Counted from the stretch's first letter, positions 26,665 through 36,008 are shown. The stretch: DNA of 64,000 bases from Gemmatimonas sp. (GCF_027531815.1 NZ_JAPZSK010000009.1:1-64000), one strand, 5' to 3'. A program made the numbers and translations. The notes: generated from the letters alone by a model not told the origin.

Positions 26665-28347
26665 ATGAAGATGTCCGTTCGCACGCGCCTCGTTCACGCG
26701 GTCCCCGCGCCCAGCGCGCTCCTGCTCGGCCTCCTGCTCGCCGCCGCGTGCGGTGAACCGGCCGCGGACGACGCGACCGCGGATCTGGCCAGCACGGCCG
26801 GCGTCGTGATCGCCACGGCCGCCGATGCCGATGCCCTGGTGCCGCCGCTCGTCGCCACGACGGCGGGCAAGCAGGTCGTCGATCTGCTCTTCGATCATCT
26901 CGCCGAGCCGACGTCAACCCGCGTCCGGACCGATGGCGACGCCGGCTTCGCGCCGCGCCTCGCCCACCGTTGGCTGTGGTCGACCGACTCGCTGTCGATT
27001 GCCTTCGAGATCGATTCGGCGGCGCGCTGGCACGACGGGCGCCCGGTGACCGCGGCCGATGTGCAGTTCTCGTTCGCGCTCTACACCGATCCAGCCGTGG
27101 GGTCGATGCATGCGCGCGGCTTCGACGGCATCGATTCCGTGACCGTGCGGGACGCCCGCACCGCGGTGGCGTGGTGGCACCGGCGGCACCCCGAGCAGTT
27201 CTTTCAGCTCGTCTACAATCTCGCCATCATGCCGAAGCACCTGCTCGACACCGTGCCGCGCGACGGCCTGCTGGCGTCGGCGTACGCGAGCGCCCCGGTG
27301 GGGAGCGGGCGCTACCGATTCGGCACGTGGGAGCGCAAGCAGCGGCTGGTGCTGGTGGCCGACAGCGTCAACTATCGCGGGCGCCCGCGCTTCGATCGGG
27401 TGATCTGGTCGGTGGCGCCCGATCCCAACACGGCCACGATGGCGGTCATCACCGGTCAGGCCGATGTACTGGAGGTGTTGCGCGGTGATGCGGTCGGCAA
27501 GGTGGCGGCGACGCCGACGCTCAAGGCCGTCGAATACGGGAGCCTCGATTACGGCTATCTCGCGCTCAATCACCGGACGCCGCGTGGGCGGTCGTCGCTG
27601 TTCGCCGATCGGGCGTTGCGGCTCGCGTTGACGCAAGCCATCGATCGTGGCGCCGTGGTGCGGAATGCGCTGGATTCGCTGGGGCGGGTAGCGCTGGGGC
27701 CCTTCACGCGCGCCGATGTCACGGTCGACACGACGGCGCCCGGCATCGCCTTCGATTCCGTGGCCGCAGGCCGGGCCCTCGACTCGCTCGGGTGGCGTCG
27801 GGTGGCTGGGAATCCGGTGCGGATGAAGAACGGCCGCCCGCTGCGCTTCGCCATTCTGGTGCCCGCCTCGAGCGGCACCCGCAAGAAGCTGGCGGTGCTG
27901 CTCCAGGGCCAGCTCGCCGCGGCCGGCGTGGGCGTGGAGATCGAGCCGGTGGACGCGGGCGTGTTCGCCAGCCGGCTGCAGCAGGGCGACTTCGAGGCCG
28001 CGCTCAACGTGTGGCGGAACGATCCCAGCCCCTCGGCGCTGCGGCAGGCCTGGGGCGCGCCCAAGGGGGATGATGTCGGGGCCAACTTCGGGCGGTATGC
28101 GAGCGCGGCGTTCGACGCCACGATCGACAGCGCGATCGCGACCTTCGAGCCGGCCGCGCGCACGGCGCTGTTTCGACGCGCCCACGCCCTCCTCGTGGCC
28201 GATGCGCCAGCGATCTGGCTTTACGAGCCGCGCAACCTGGCCGCCGTGCACGCCCGGCTGGTGCCGGTGGGAGTGCGCCCCGATGCCTGGCTGGCGCAGC
28301 TCGGTGACTGGCGAGCCGATGGAACGCGGACAACGGCGCTGCGGTAG
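26665..28347 (+). CDS. ABC importer substrate-binding lipoprotein (SBP_bac_5)
   Basis: Periplasmic binding protein of 560 residues for the adjacent peptide-type importer. The signal ends in a lipobox LLAAAC near residue 29. The family signature is seen in PPLVATTAGKQVVDLLFDHL, then DSAARWHDGRPVTAADVQFS near residue 125, and FADRALRLALTQAIDRGAVV near 320. The sequence VWRNDPSPSALRQAWGAPKG in the second lobe matches the hinge region before the C-terminal helices. The start at 26665 is chosen as the first Met before the signal peptide. It is divergent from the permeases; no ATPase genes are nearby. The ligand is unknown. Confidence 0.88.
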   Translation: MKMSVRTRLVHAVPAPSALLLGLLLAAACGEPAADDATADLASTAGVVIATAADADALVPPLVATTAGKQVVDLLFDHLAEPTSTRVRTDGDAGFAPRLAHRWLWSTDSLSIAFEIDSAARWHDGRPVTAADVQFSFALYTDPAVGSMHARGFDGIDSVTVRDARTAVAWWHRRHPEQFFQLVYNLAIMPKHLLDTVPRDGLLASAYASAPVGSGRYRFGTWERKQRLVLVADSVNYRGRPRFDRVIWSVAPDPNTATMAVITGQADVLEVLRGDAVGKVAATPTLKAVEYGSLDYGYLALNHRTPRGRSSLFADRALRLALTQAIDRGAVVRNALDSLGRVALGPFTRADVTVDTTAPGIAFDSVAAGRALDSLGWRRVAGNPVRMKNGRPLRFAILVPASSGTRKKLAVLLQGQLAAAGVGVEIEPVDAGVFASRLQQGDFEAALNVWRNDPSPSALRQAWGAPKGDDVGANFGRYASAAFDATIDSAIATFEPAARTALFRRAHALLVADAPAIWLYEPRNLAAVHARLVPVGVRPDAWLAQLGDWRADGTRTTALR

Positions 28348-28399
28348 CGGGGGCGTTGGCGGGGGCACGATGTCACCCGGGCGGCGCCTATCGCCAACA

Positions 28400-28825
28400 T
28401 CAGGCGTTCACGTGCGGCGGCAAGGACGTCTCGTGGGCGGCCTTGGCGCGGCGCCGGGCCCGGTGGAGCAGCACGGCCTGCGCGCCGGACAGGAGCGCCG
28501 TGTCGGCAAGCAGGGCGAGCGATGCCGGCGCGCGGAACGCTGCGTGTCCGGCGAGGAGATAGGCGGCGTGGAACGTCACGGCGAACAGCCCGGCAGCGAC
28601 CAGCCCCCACGAGTAGGCGACGGCCGAGGGCCGACGCGCCACGACCGCGCCGTAGCCCGCCAGCACCAGCAGGACGAGGGGGATGTTCAGCACGAGGTAG
28701 AGGGCGAGGCCACCGGGCAAATGGAAGAGCTGCCATTCCTGCCAGTAGGCCGCGTCCATCTGGTGGACGATCAGCACCACGGCATTCGCCAGGTAGAGCC
28801 GCTCGAGTGTCGGCGTCAGTCGCAC
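28400..28825 (-). CDS. Small membrane protein, DUF6713-like
   Basis: Membrane protein of 141 residues with four predicted helices. The block LYLANAVVLIVHQMDAAYWQ followed by EWQLFHLPGG matches DUF6713-type proteins of unknown function, including the His, Asp and Trp residues of that block. A GTG start at 28825 is preferred because AGGAGG sits five bases upstream; an upstream ATG at 28864 has no such site. It is divergent from the HELGH membrane protein gene, with 119 bp between the starts. Confidence 0.7.
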   Translation of the reverse strand: MRLTPTLERLYLANAVVLIVHQMDAAYWQEWQLFHLPGGLALYLVLNIPLVLLVLAGYGAVVARRPSAVAYSWGLVAAGLFAVTFHAAYLLAGHAAFRAPASLALLADTALLSGAQAVLLHRARRRAKAAHETSLPPHVNA

Positions 28826-28944
28826 ATGCGCCTCCTGTGGGCACGGTTCCGGAGACCCGCTCACGCCGAGCGCCCCCCCTGCGCTTCAACATACTGCGCG
28901 CCCCCTGTCCAGCGGGCCAGTTGGCCTGGCCTGGTCTTGCCTCC

Positions 28945-29463
28945 GTGACCCGCGCCCGCCCGACGCTCTATGCCGGCCTCGCGCTCGCGCTGGCCTACGA
29001 CGCCCAGCGGGTCATTCGGATGGCGCCCGAGGCCGCCGGGCTGTTCGGTGGCATCACGCTGGCGTTTCATGAGCTGGGGCATGTGCTCTGGAGTCCGCTC
29101 GGCGAGTGGTGTGCCGTCGCTGGTGGGAGCCTCACGCAGCTGCTGGTGCCGATCGCCGCGGGGCTGCTGCTCCGCCGGCAGGGGGATGCGCTGGGGGCCA
29201 TCATGCCCCTGTTCTGGCTGGCGTCGAGTCTGGGCAACCTTGCCGCCTACATCGGCGATGCCCGCACGCTCGACCTGCCGCTCGTGTCGATCGGGGATGG
29301 CGAGGAGATCATCCACGACTGGAACTACCTGTTGGCGCACGCGGGGGTCCTGGCCCGGGAAGCGCAACTGGCCGCGTGGTGCCGGATGACGGCCTGGCTC
29401 GTGCTGGGTGCTGCGGTGGTGCTGTTCGCGCGACAGTGGCGGCAGGAGACGCGGCGCCGGTAG
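28945..29463 (+). CDS. Membrane protein with HELGH zinc-binding-like motif
   Basis: Protein of 172 residues with about four helices. FHELGHVLW near residue 33 has the HExxH arrangement of zinc metallopeptidases, placed inside or next to a membrane helix as in site-2 protease relatives. A second acidic/His cluster, DGEEIIHDWNYLLAHAG near 115, could supply the third ligand. A canonical M50 NPDG motif is not present, so proteolytic activity is uncertain and a DUF with a conserved HELGH is the safer description. The GTG start at 28945 is chosen since the frame upstream is Arg/Pro-rich shadow sequence. Confidence 0.65.
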   Translation: MTRARPTLYAGLALALAYDAQRVIRMAPEAAGLFGGITLAFHELGHVLWSPLGEWCAVAGGSLTQLLVPIAAGLLLRRQGDALGAIMPLFWLASSLGNLAAYIGDARTLDLPLVSIGDGEEIIHDWNYLLAHAGVLAREAQLAAWCRMTAWLVLGAAVVLFARQWRQETRRR

Positions 29464-29486
29464 GAAGTCGAGCCCTCCGCCGGGTA

Positions 29487-29948
29487 TCACGGCGTGGTCG
29501 ATGCCGGGTACTCGAACAGGCGCTTCGAGTCGACGATTGCACCGAGGTCTCGCAGCTCCTTCCCATCGATACGTACCGGGACATGGGCGCGACGAATCCG
29601 CTCGAACGCGTCGGCGATCCCGTCGTAGCCCTTGTCGTTCATGTAGGTCACCGAGACGAGGACGTTCCAGGCGCCCTCGTCGGTGCCGGTGTCCATGACG
29701 GTGAAGGCGCTGAGCAGCCCCTGTTCCCTGGCGATCCGGTCCATGGCGAACCAGTTCCGGATGATGAACGTCTTCAGCTGCTCCCGCTGCCCTGTCTTCG
29801 CTTTCAGGAAGGTCAGCTCAACGGCCCGCCGCTCGACCGGCGGTGCGGCCAGGGCGAGGGTGGCCACGAGCGCCAGGAGCACGATGCCCAGACCCCAGGT
29901 GACCATGCTGAAGCGGGGAGTGGCGGCCATGACGAGTTGTCGCTTCAT
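29487..29948 (-). CDS. Hypothetical exported protein
   Basis: Protein of 153 residues with a hydrophobic N-terminal segment (MVTWGLGIVLLALVATLALA) that is either a signal peptide or an anchor. The mature part begins VELTFLKAKTGQREQLKTFI and continues SVTYMNDKGYDGIADAFERI. This strand-helix pattern resembles dimeric alpha/beta-barrel (ferredoxin-fold) proteins. No catalytic residue is obvious. The start MKRQLV at 29948 follows the basic residues expected before a signal peptide. It converges with the HELGH gene and lies downstream of the AlkB gene on the same strand, 112 bp away. Confidence 0.6.
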   Translation of the reverse strand: MKRQLVMAATPRFSMVTWGLGIVLLALVATLALAAPPVERRAVELTFLKAKTGQREQLKTFIIRNWFAMDRIAREQGLLSAFTVMDTGTDEGAWNVLVSVTYMNDKGYDGIADAFERIRRAHVPVRIDGKELRDLGAIVDSKRLFEYPASTTP

Positions 29949-30060
29949 CGTGATGGTGTACGGGAAGCGTGTATGGGGGACGTGGTGGTCCATGGGTGAA
30001 CATCGCTCGTACCCGCCGGATGCACCGGGGTGCCCGCCTCGTCGGCCAGCCGCGCCATGG

Positions 30061-31515
30061 TCAGGCGGGTCCGGTCTCCACTTGTGGTGCGACTGACGCC
30101 AGCGGCACGAAGTCCGCCTTCTCGCGCACCCCGCAGTCGGGACAGGGCCAATCGGCGGGCAGGGCGGCCCACGGCGTACCGACCGGGTACCCTTCGCGCG
30201 GGGCACCGCGCCGTGGGGCGTACACATAGCCGCATCCCGGGCAGCCGTATGCGTCCGTGTGCGGCGGCGTGTGCGCTGACGTGTGTGACGAAGTGTGCGG
30301 CGTCATGTGCTCCGCGCTGCCGGCAGCTCGTGCCCCGAGGTCGCGCAGTGACGGCGCCGTGCCGGACGAGGACGGGTAGCGCGCCAGCAGTCGCGCCCGG
30401 GCGTGTGGCGCAAGGTTGGCGAGACGTACGTCACCGCCATAGTGCGCGAGTACCCGCGGATCGACGACGCGAAACCACAGCGGCGGGATCAGGGCCAGCA
30501 GGATCATGCCGGCGTAGCCGGCGGGGAGCACCGGCGCCTCCGCGTGATCGCGCAGCGCCTGATAGCGCCGGGTGGGGTGGGCATGGTGGTCGCTGTGCCG
30601 CTGCAGGTGATACAGCAGCAGGTTGGTCGTGAGGTGATTGGCATTCCACGAGTGACGCGGGGCCACCTGCTCGTACCGCTCGCGTCCCGGGGCCCCGACG
30701 CGCTGGCGCAGCAGGCCATAGTGTTCGAGATAGTTCACCGCTTCGAGCAGGGTGAACCCGATCACGCCCTGCAGCAGGAGGTACGGCAGCACCCCGACGC
30801 CCAGCCAGAGGACCATGGCCGTCCAGAGCGCGGCGGACATCAGCCACGCGTGCAGCACGTGGTTCCCCGGCCGAAACGGGTGCTGGCCCAGGCGCGCATG
30901 GCGTCGCGCTTCGAGCTGCCACGCACTGCGCAGTGATCCGACCACGGTGCGTGGCCAGAACCGGTAGAACGACTCCCCCAGCCGGCTGCTGGCCGGGTCG
31001 TCCGGCGTGGCGACGCGCACGTGATGGCCGCGGTTGTGCTCGATGTAGAAGTGGCCGTACCAGCACTGGGCGAGAGCGATCTTGGACAGCCAGCGCTCCA
31101 CACCTTCCTTTTTGTGGCCGAGTTCGTGGGCGGTGTTGATGCCGAGGCCGCCGATGCAACCCACCGTGACGGAGAGGCCGAGGCATTCGGCGACCGAGAG
31201 GTCACCGCTGGCGATGGCGCGGAAGGCAACGACGAAGCCGGCGTACTGCAACGGCAGAAAGAGATACGTGACCCACCGGTAGTAGCGGTCTCCCTCGAGC
31301 GCGGCCGTCATCTCTGCCGGCGGGTTGGCCCGGTCGAGGCCCACGACGAGGTCGACCAGCGGGACCACGCCAAGCACGACCAGCGGGCCAAGCCAGAGCC
31401 AGAGGCTCGCACCGGTGACCGCGTGGAGCCCCAAGGCCAGAAACGGCAGGAGCGGCATGGCCAGCGCCATGGCCCAGAGATACCGCTTGTGATCGGTCCA
31501 GACGATCGGCGTCAT
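30061..31515 (-). CDS. alkB: Alkane 1-monooxygenase fused to C-terminal rubredoxin
   Basis: Integral membrane di-iron hydroxylase (484 residues) that oxidises the terminal carbon of alkanes with O2. The AlkB domain (residues 1-375) has the expected His boxes: HELGHKK near 130, EHNRGHH near 157, NYLEHYGL near 250 and QRHSDHHAHPTRRYQ near 305. After a His/Thr-rich linker (MTPHTSSHTSAHTPPHTD), the last 65 residues form a rubredoxin: CPGCGYVY then CPDCGVREKADF, with both CxxCG iron-binding pairs. The electron donor is therefore supplied in the same chain; rubredoxin reductase is not encoded nearby. It is divergent from a secreted FAD oxidoreductase, with 244 bp between starts. Confidence 0.9.
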   Translation of the reverse strand: MTPIVWTDHKRYLWAMALAMPLLPFLALGLHAVTGASLWLWLGPLVVLGVVPLVDLVVGLDRANPPAEMTAALEGDRYYRWVTYLFLPLQYAGFVVAFRAIASGDLSVAECLGLSVTVGCIGGLGINTAHELGHKKEGVERWLSKIALAQCWYGHFYIEHNRGHHVRVATPDDPASSRLGESFYRFWPRTVVGSLRSAWQLEARRHARLGQHPFRPGNHVLHAWLMSAALWTAMVLWLGVGVLPYLLLQGVIGFTLLEAVNYLEHYGLLRQRVGAPGRERYEQVAPRHSWNANHLTTNLLLYHLQRHSDHHAHPTRRYQALRDHAEAPVLPAGYAGMILLALIPPLWFRVVDPRVLAHYGGDVRLANLAPHARARLLARYPSSSGTAPSLRDLGARAAGSAEHMTPHTSSHTSAHTPPHTDAYGCPGCGYVYAPRRGAPREGYPVGTPWAALPADWPCPDCGVREKADFVPLASVAPQVETGPA

Positions 31516-31759
31516 GATCAACAGCTTATCGTCCCGTTCCGCGGCCGGGGGTGCGGCTCGGAGCGGCGGCGGCCGAGCCGGGTGCGGATTGGGCGCCGGC
31601 AATCCGGCCACTGCGACATCCGGGGCGACGCGAGCCTTCGAAATCACCCGTCCATCGTGAAACCGCGTAGACTCCTGCGGACGATTGCCCGGGGCGTACG
31701 CCGCTGGCGGTCGTCCCGAACCCATTCATGACCGCATCCGCGCAGGCACCCGCGAGCAC

Positions 31760-33484
31760 ATGACCCGTCACGGCCAGTCGACCGGCAACGTGGGCCGACG
31801 CGACTTTCTCCAGCGATTGGCCGTGGCCGCGCCAGTGATGCTGGCCGTCCCCGGGTGTCTTGCTCCAACCCGGCGCACGTGGCCCGGTGGCGACCCCCCC
31901 GGCATGGCCGGTGAACTGACCGCCGATCTCGTGATCATTGGCGGCGGCCTGGGCGGCTGTGCCGCCGCGCTGGCCGCCGCGCGGCGTGGGCTCCGGGTGA
32001 TCATGACCGAGCAGACCGATTGGATCGGCGGACAACTCACCCAGCAGGCGGTGCCGCCCGACGAGAATGCGTGGATCGAAACCATCGGGAGTACCCGCAG
32101 TTACCTGACGCTGCGCTCCGGCATGCGCGATTACTATCGCACGCAAACCCCGCTCACCGCGCGGGCCAGGGCGAACGTCCGTCTCAATCCCGGCAACTGC
32201 TGGGTGTCGCGCATTGGCTGCGAACCGCGCGTCGCACTGGCCGTGATCGAAGCGATGCTCGCCCCCTACGTGCACAGCGGGCAGCTGCGCATCCTGCGCG
32301 AGCACACCGCCGTGGCCGCCGACGTGCACCGTGACCGCGTACAGGCGGTGCGCGTGCGGCATGGTGACACCGCACGCGATGTCGTGCTCCATGCGCCCTA
32401 CTTCGCCGACGCCACCGAACTCGGCGATCTGCTGCCGCTGACGCGCACGGAGTACGTCACGGGCGCCGAGTCAGTCGCCCAGACCGGCGAGCCGCATGCC
32501 AAGCGCGACGCGGAGCCTGACAACGTGCAGGCGTTCACGATGTGCTTCGCCCTCGAGTATCGCCCGGGAGAGCACCACGTGATCGAGCGGCCGAGTGACT
32601 ATGCACACTGGCGCGACCTGGCGATTCCCGCCGCCGACGGGGTGACGTATCGGCTGCTCAGCTTCGACGAGCCGGCCAACCGGCGCATCGGCTTCGATCC
32701 CGAGCGGCGCACCGGCTATTGGTCGTACCGTCGCGTGATCGACCGCGACCTCTTTGCTCCGCAACCGACCGTCGATGCGCGGTACCGGCACGATGTCAGC
32801 ATCATCAACTGGGGGCTGAACGACTATTCGTTCGGGTCGCTCATCGACGTGGCGCCGGCGACGGCACAGCAGCAGATCACCCGCGCGAAGGAACAGGGCC
32901 TTGCGCTGTTTTACTGGCTGCAGACGGAGGCCCCGCGCCCCGATGGCGGTGCCGGCTGGCCGGGGCTGCGACTGCGGCCGGACATCATGGGCACCGACGA
33001 CGGGTTCGCGAAGTATCCGTACATCCGCGAAAGCCGTCGCGTTGCCGCCGAGTTCACCGTGCGCGAACAGCACGTCACCGCCGCGGCCCGTCCCGACGCC
33101 ACGCACGCGGCGGCCTTCCCCGACAGTGTGGGGATCGGGCACTACAGCATGGACCTGCACCGCACCACCCGTGGTGACTACGGACGCTACGGCACCACCC
33201 TGCCCTTTCAGATTCCGTTGGGCGCACTGCTACCGACGCGCATGGAGAACCTGCTGCCGGCGTGCAAGAACCTTGGCGTCACCCACCTCACCAACGGCTG
33301 CTACCGGCTGCATCCAATCGAATGGAACATCGGGGAGAGCGTGGGGAGCCTGGTGGCGTTCTGCCTGGCCCGCCGCTGCCTGCCGCGCGCCGTGCGTCGG
33401 CAGGAGCGCCTGCTCCGGGATTTTCAGCGGGAACTCGAACGCGACGGCGTGCCGCAGCACTGGCCGCGCGATCTGCCACGATGA
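31760..33484 (+). CDS. Secreted FAD-dependent oxidoreductase (FAD_oxidored family), second copy
   Basis: Protein of 574 residues, similar along its length to 6231-7949 (roughly 60 percent identical by eye). The N-terminus has a twin-arginine motif (GRRDFLQRL) and a lipobox-like LAVPGC, so Tat export with lipid anchoring is likely. The FAD motif DLVIIGGGLGGCAAAL is followed by TEQTDWIGGQLTQQAVPPDE; FADATELGDLLPL and LTNGCYRLHPIEWNIGESVG are shared with the first copy. The start at 31760 is the nearest Met before the Tat signal. The natural substrate is unknown; nothing ties it functionally to the divergent alkane hydroxylase apart from position. Confidence 0.87.
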   Translation: MTRHGQSTGNVGRRDFLQRLAVAAPVMLAVPGCLAPTRRTWPGGDPPGMAGELTADLVIIGGGLGGCAAALAAARRGLRVIMTEQTDWIGGQLTQQAVPPDENAWIETIGSTRSYLTLRSGMRDYYRTQTPLTARARANVRLNPGNCWVSRIGCEPRVALAVIEAMLAPYVHSGQLRILREHTAVAADVHRDRVQAVRVRHGDTARDVVLHAPYFADATELGDLLPLTRTEYVTGAESVAQTGEPHAKRDAEPDNVQAFTMCFALEYRPGEHHVIERPSDYAHWRDLAIPAADGVTYRLLSFDEPANRRIGFDPERRTGYWSYRRVIDRDLFAPQPTVDARYRHDVSIINWGLNDYSFGSLIDVAPATAQQQITRAKEQGLALFYWLQTEAPRPDGGAGWPGLRLRPDIMGTDDGFAKYPYIRESRRVAAEFTVREQHVTAAARPDATHAAAFPDSVGIGHYSMDLHRTTRGDYGRYGTTLPFQIPLGALLPTRMENLLPACKNLGVTHLTNGCYRLHPIEWNIGESVGSLVAFCLARRCLPRAVRRQERLLRDFQRELERDGVPQHWPRDLPR

Positions 33485-33544
33485 TCACCCCCGCGCGCGA
33501 CTCGACCCGCTCCTCAGCCACCACCGCATCCGCGCGACCCCGGC

Positions 33545-35899
33545 TCAGAACTTCAGGTTGAGGCCCAGCACCGGCAGCAACCCTGCCTGTTCGGTGAAGG
33601 CGAGCCGGTTGGTCTTCGAGTTCCAGTCGAATCCGGCCACGTTGCGGCGGTTGGTCACGTTCTGCACGTCGAGGTACACCGCCAGCGTCCGCCCGCCGAG
33701 GGCGACCCGCCGCTCGGCGCGCATATCGACGCGCAGGTAGTCGGCCGACCGGTCTTCGTTGAGCCGCATGGCGTCCAGCACGAGGCGCTGCTGCGCCGTC
33801 GAGAGGTCGGTGCGCACGGGCGTCGTCGGCCGGCCCGCGGCCCACGAGGCACGGGTCGAGAGGTCCCAGCGTTGGCGGACGCGCCGGCCGGCGATGACCG
33901 TCGCCGAGAACGGCGCGTCATACGCCCCGCGGCGCAGCACGCCGTCGAGCGCCGCCTGCCGCGAGTGTGTGGTGGAGACCGCCGCCTGCCAGTACGTCCC
34001 CTGCACCAGCTGGCGCTGCGCGAAGAGCTCGAGGCCGCGCACGCGTCCCACCCCGCGGGCGGTCAGCGGCACCAGCGCGCCGACCACGTCGTAGCTGTCG
34101 CCAGCATTCGCGAGAGTGAACTGCGGAAGGTCGGTGGAGACCGGGTAGTCGGCGTAGCGCTTCTCGTAGGCCTCGAGCGTGACGCGCAGCGCGGGGGCGG
34201 GCGTCCACGCCAGGCCGACGACTGCGTGGTCGGCACGCATTGGCGGCAGCGCGCGGTTGCGGGGGATCGCGGCGACGTAGACCAACGGCACCTGCTGGTG
34301 ATAGCGCCCCGCCCCGCCGGTGAGCTCGAGCGTCGGCGCGACGCGGAACGCGGCGGCGATGCGCGGGCCGACGCGAACCGCCTCGGACATCCCGAAGCGG
34401 TCGGCCCGCACGCCGGCCGTCACCTGCGCGGGCCCCACCGCCCGGCTCAGCTGCAGGTGCAGGCCGTCAACGTCGCCGCGCGTGGTCGCGTCGCTGGCGA
34501 ACGGGTTCACGCGCCCCGACGGCGCCAGCGGCAGGAAGCTGCCGAACGGGGCCTCCATGCGCGTCCGGGTCGCCAGCCGCCGCCGCACCGCCCCGGCGTT
34601 GAGCTCGCCCAACCCCGGAAGCTGCATGGTCAGGTCATACTTTGCCGTGACCTCCGATTCGCGCGACCGGTTGAACCACGCTCGCGCGCCGCCGAGCCGC
34701 GCCTCATTGACTTCCTCGCCGTAGCCCAGCCCGGAGCGACTCACGGTGAATCGGCCGACCCCGCGCCCGCCGAGCGGATGCTGCCAGCCGAGGCCCGCCA
34801 TGTGGCGGTCACCTCGCACGATCTCCGAACCGGTCGGGTCGAGGTTCTCGAGGTCGGTGGGGAGACTCTCGAAGTCGATGCCGTCCCGGCCGGCAATGGC
34901 CGAAAGCCAGACGCGGTGACCGGCGCCAGGCTCCCAGGACGCACGCAACTGACCATTAGTGGTGCGCGGCACGGCCGTGAGTCCGAACGGGCCGGCCAGG
35001 AGGCCGAAGTACCCCTCGCGCGCCGAGGCGATGACCGACGCACGACGGCCGATCGGTCCCTCGACGATCAGCCCCAGCCCGGCGAGGCTCATGTCGGCCT
35101 GGCTCCGCCAGCGCTCGCGATCGCCGTCCCGCTGCCGGAGGTCGAGCACCGCCGACAGCCGGTTGCCGTACTGCGAGGGGAAGGCGCCCGCATGGAACGT
35201 GGCCTGCGCAAGGAGCTCGTTGTGAAACATCCCGATCCCGCCGCCGGACGTCCCCTGGGCGCCGAAGTGGTTGATGCCGGGCACCTCGAAGCCGTCAATC
35301 AGGAACAGGTTCTCGCTCGGCGCCCCGCCCCGGGCGATGATGTCGTTGCGCTGGTCGTTGCCGGCGGCCACGCCCGGCAGCGACTGCACGAGGCGACTCA
35401 CATCGGCCAGCGCGCCCGGGGCGCGCCGCACGAGGTCGGCTGTCAGCGTGATCGTCGTGACCGGGGCATCGGGCGGCGGCGCGAGTGCGGCGGCGTCGCT
35501 GCCCACGCGGACCGCCGCGAGGGTCGTCTCGAGTCGTTGCAGCTCGAAGCGCACCTGCGCCGGATACCCCGCGCTCACCGAGACATCGGGCGCGAGCCCG
35601 GGCCGGTACCCGACGAGAACGGCCCGCACGCGATGCGTCCCGGCGGGGACGCCGCGGAGCGTGAACCCCCCGTTGGCGTCGCTGCGGGCCTCGAGGTCAA
35701 GCTCGGCGATCGTGACCCGGACGTCCGGGATCGGCCGCTGCGAGACGCGGTCGACGACGCGACCGCTCACCGTACCGGTCCGCCTCGACTCGGCAACGGA
35801 CGGCGGCGGGGTTGGGGCCTGCGCACCGGCCCGGACCGCGGCCGACGGGAGGGCGGTGACGAGGAGCGCGAGCGGGCACGCGCGGACGAGGGATCGCAT
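33545..35899 (-). CDS. TonB-dependent outer-membrane receptor with carboxypeptidase-like domain
   Basis: Outer-membrane transporter of 784 residues. A signal peptide (LALLVTALPSAAVRAGA) precedes a CarboxypepD_reg-like domain (residues 40-120: TVSGRVVDRVSQRPIPDVRV and GGFTLRGVPAGTHRVRAVLV). A plug domain follows (ADVSRLVQSLPGVAAGNDQR, IIARGGAPSENLFLIDGFEV), then a long beta-barrel ending in an aromatic LGLNLKF, the usual C-terminal Phe. No plain TonB box is evident at the N-terminus. It is divergent from a TetR regulator and an M19 dipeptidase, with a palindromic operator candidate between, suggesting regulated uptake of peptides or another nutrient. Confidence 0.88.
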   Translation of the reverse strand: MRSLVRACPLALLVTALPSAAVRAGAQAPTPPPSVAESRRTGTVSGRVVDRVSQRPIPDVRVTIAELDLEARSDANGGFTLRGVPAGTHRVRAVLVGYRPGLAPDVSVSAGYPAQVRFELQRLETTLAAVRVGSDAAALAPPPDAPVTTITLTADLVRRAPGALADVSRLVQSLPGVAAGNDQRNDIIARGGAPSENLFLIDGFEVPGINHFGAQGTSGGGIGMFHNELLAQATFHAGAFPSQYGNRLSAVLDLRQRDGDRERWRSQADMSLAGLGLIVEGPIGRRASVIASAREGYFGLLAGPFGLTAVPRTTNGQLRASWEPGAGHRVWLSAIAGRDGIDFESLPTDLENLDPTGSEIVRGDRHMAGLGWQHPLGGRGVGRFTVSRSGLGYGEEVNEARLGGARAWFNRSRESEVTAKYDLTMQLPGLGELNAGAVRRRLATRTRMEAPFGSFLPLAPSGRVNPFASDATTRGDVDGLHLQLSRAVGPAQVTAGVRADRFGMSEAVRVGPRIAAAFRVAPTLELTGGAGRYHQQVPLVYVAAIPRNRALPPMRADHAVVGLAWTPAPALRVTLEAYEKRYADYPVSTDLPQFTLANAGDSYDVVGALVPLTARGVGRVRGLELFAQRQLVQGTYWQAAVSTTHSRQAALDGVLRRGAYDAPFSATVIAGRRVRQRWDLSTRASWAAGRPTTPVRTDLSTAQQRLVLDAMRLNEDRSADYLRVDMRAERRVALGGRTLAVYLDVQNVTNRRNVAGFDWNSKTNRLAFTEQAGLLPVLGLNLKF

Positions 35900-35970
35900 G
35901 GTCGTCTGGGTGGGGGGCGGCGCGCTTGCCCGACCCCGGGGTTGCGCGCCGCCCGACACCGGAAGTATTT

Positions 35971-35986
35971 GCGAGCAATTACTCGC
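35971..35986. promoter_or_regulatory. Operator candidate between TonB receptor and TetR genes
   Basis: GCGAGCAATTACTCGC is a 16-bp inverted repeat with five-base perfect arms (GCGAG/CTCGC) and an AATT centre; only one inner pair fails to match. A further ACTCGC half-site occurs at 35992. It lies 23 bp upstream of the TetR start and 72 bp upstream of the receptor start, an expected place for autoregulation by the TetR protein. Confidence 0.5.
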
Positions 35987-36008
35987 GTACTACTCGCATT
36001 CTCCGGCC

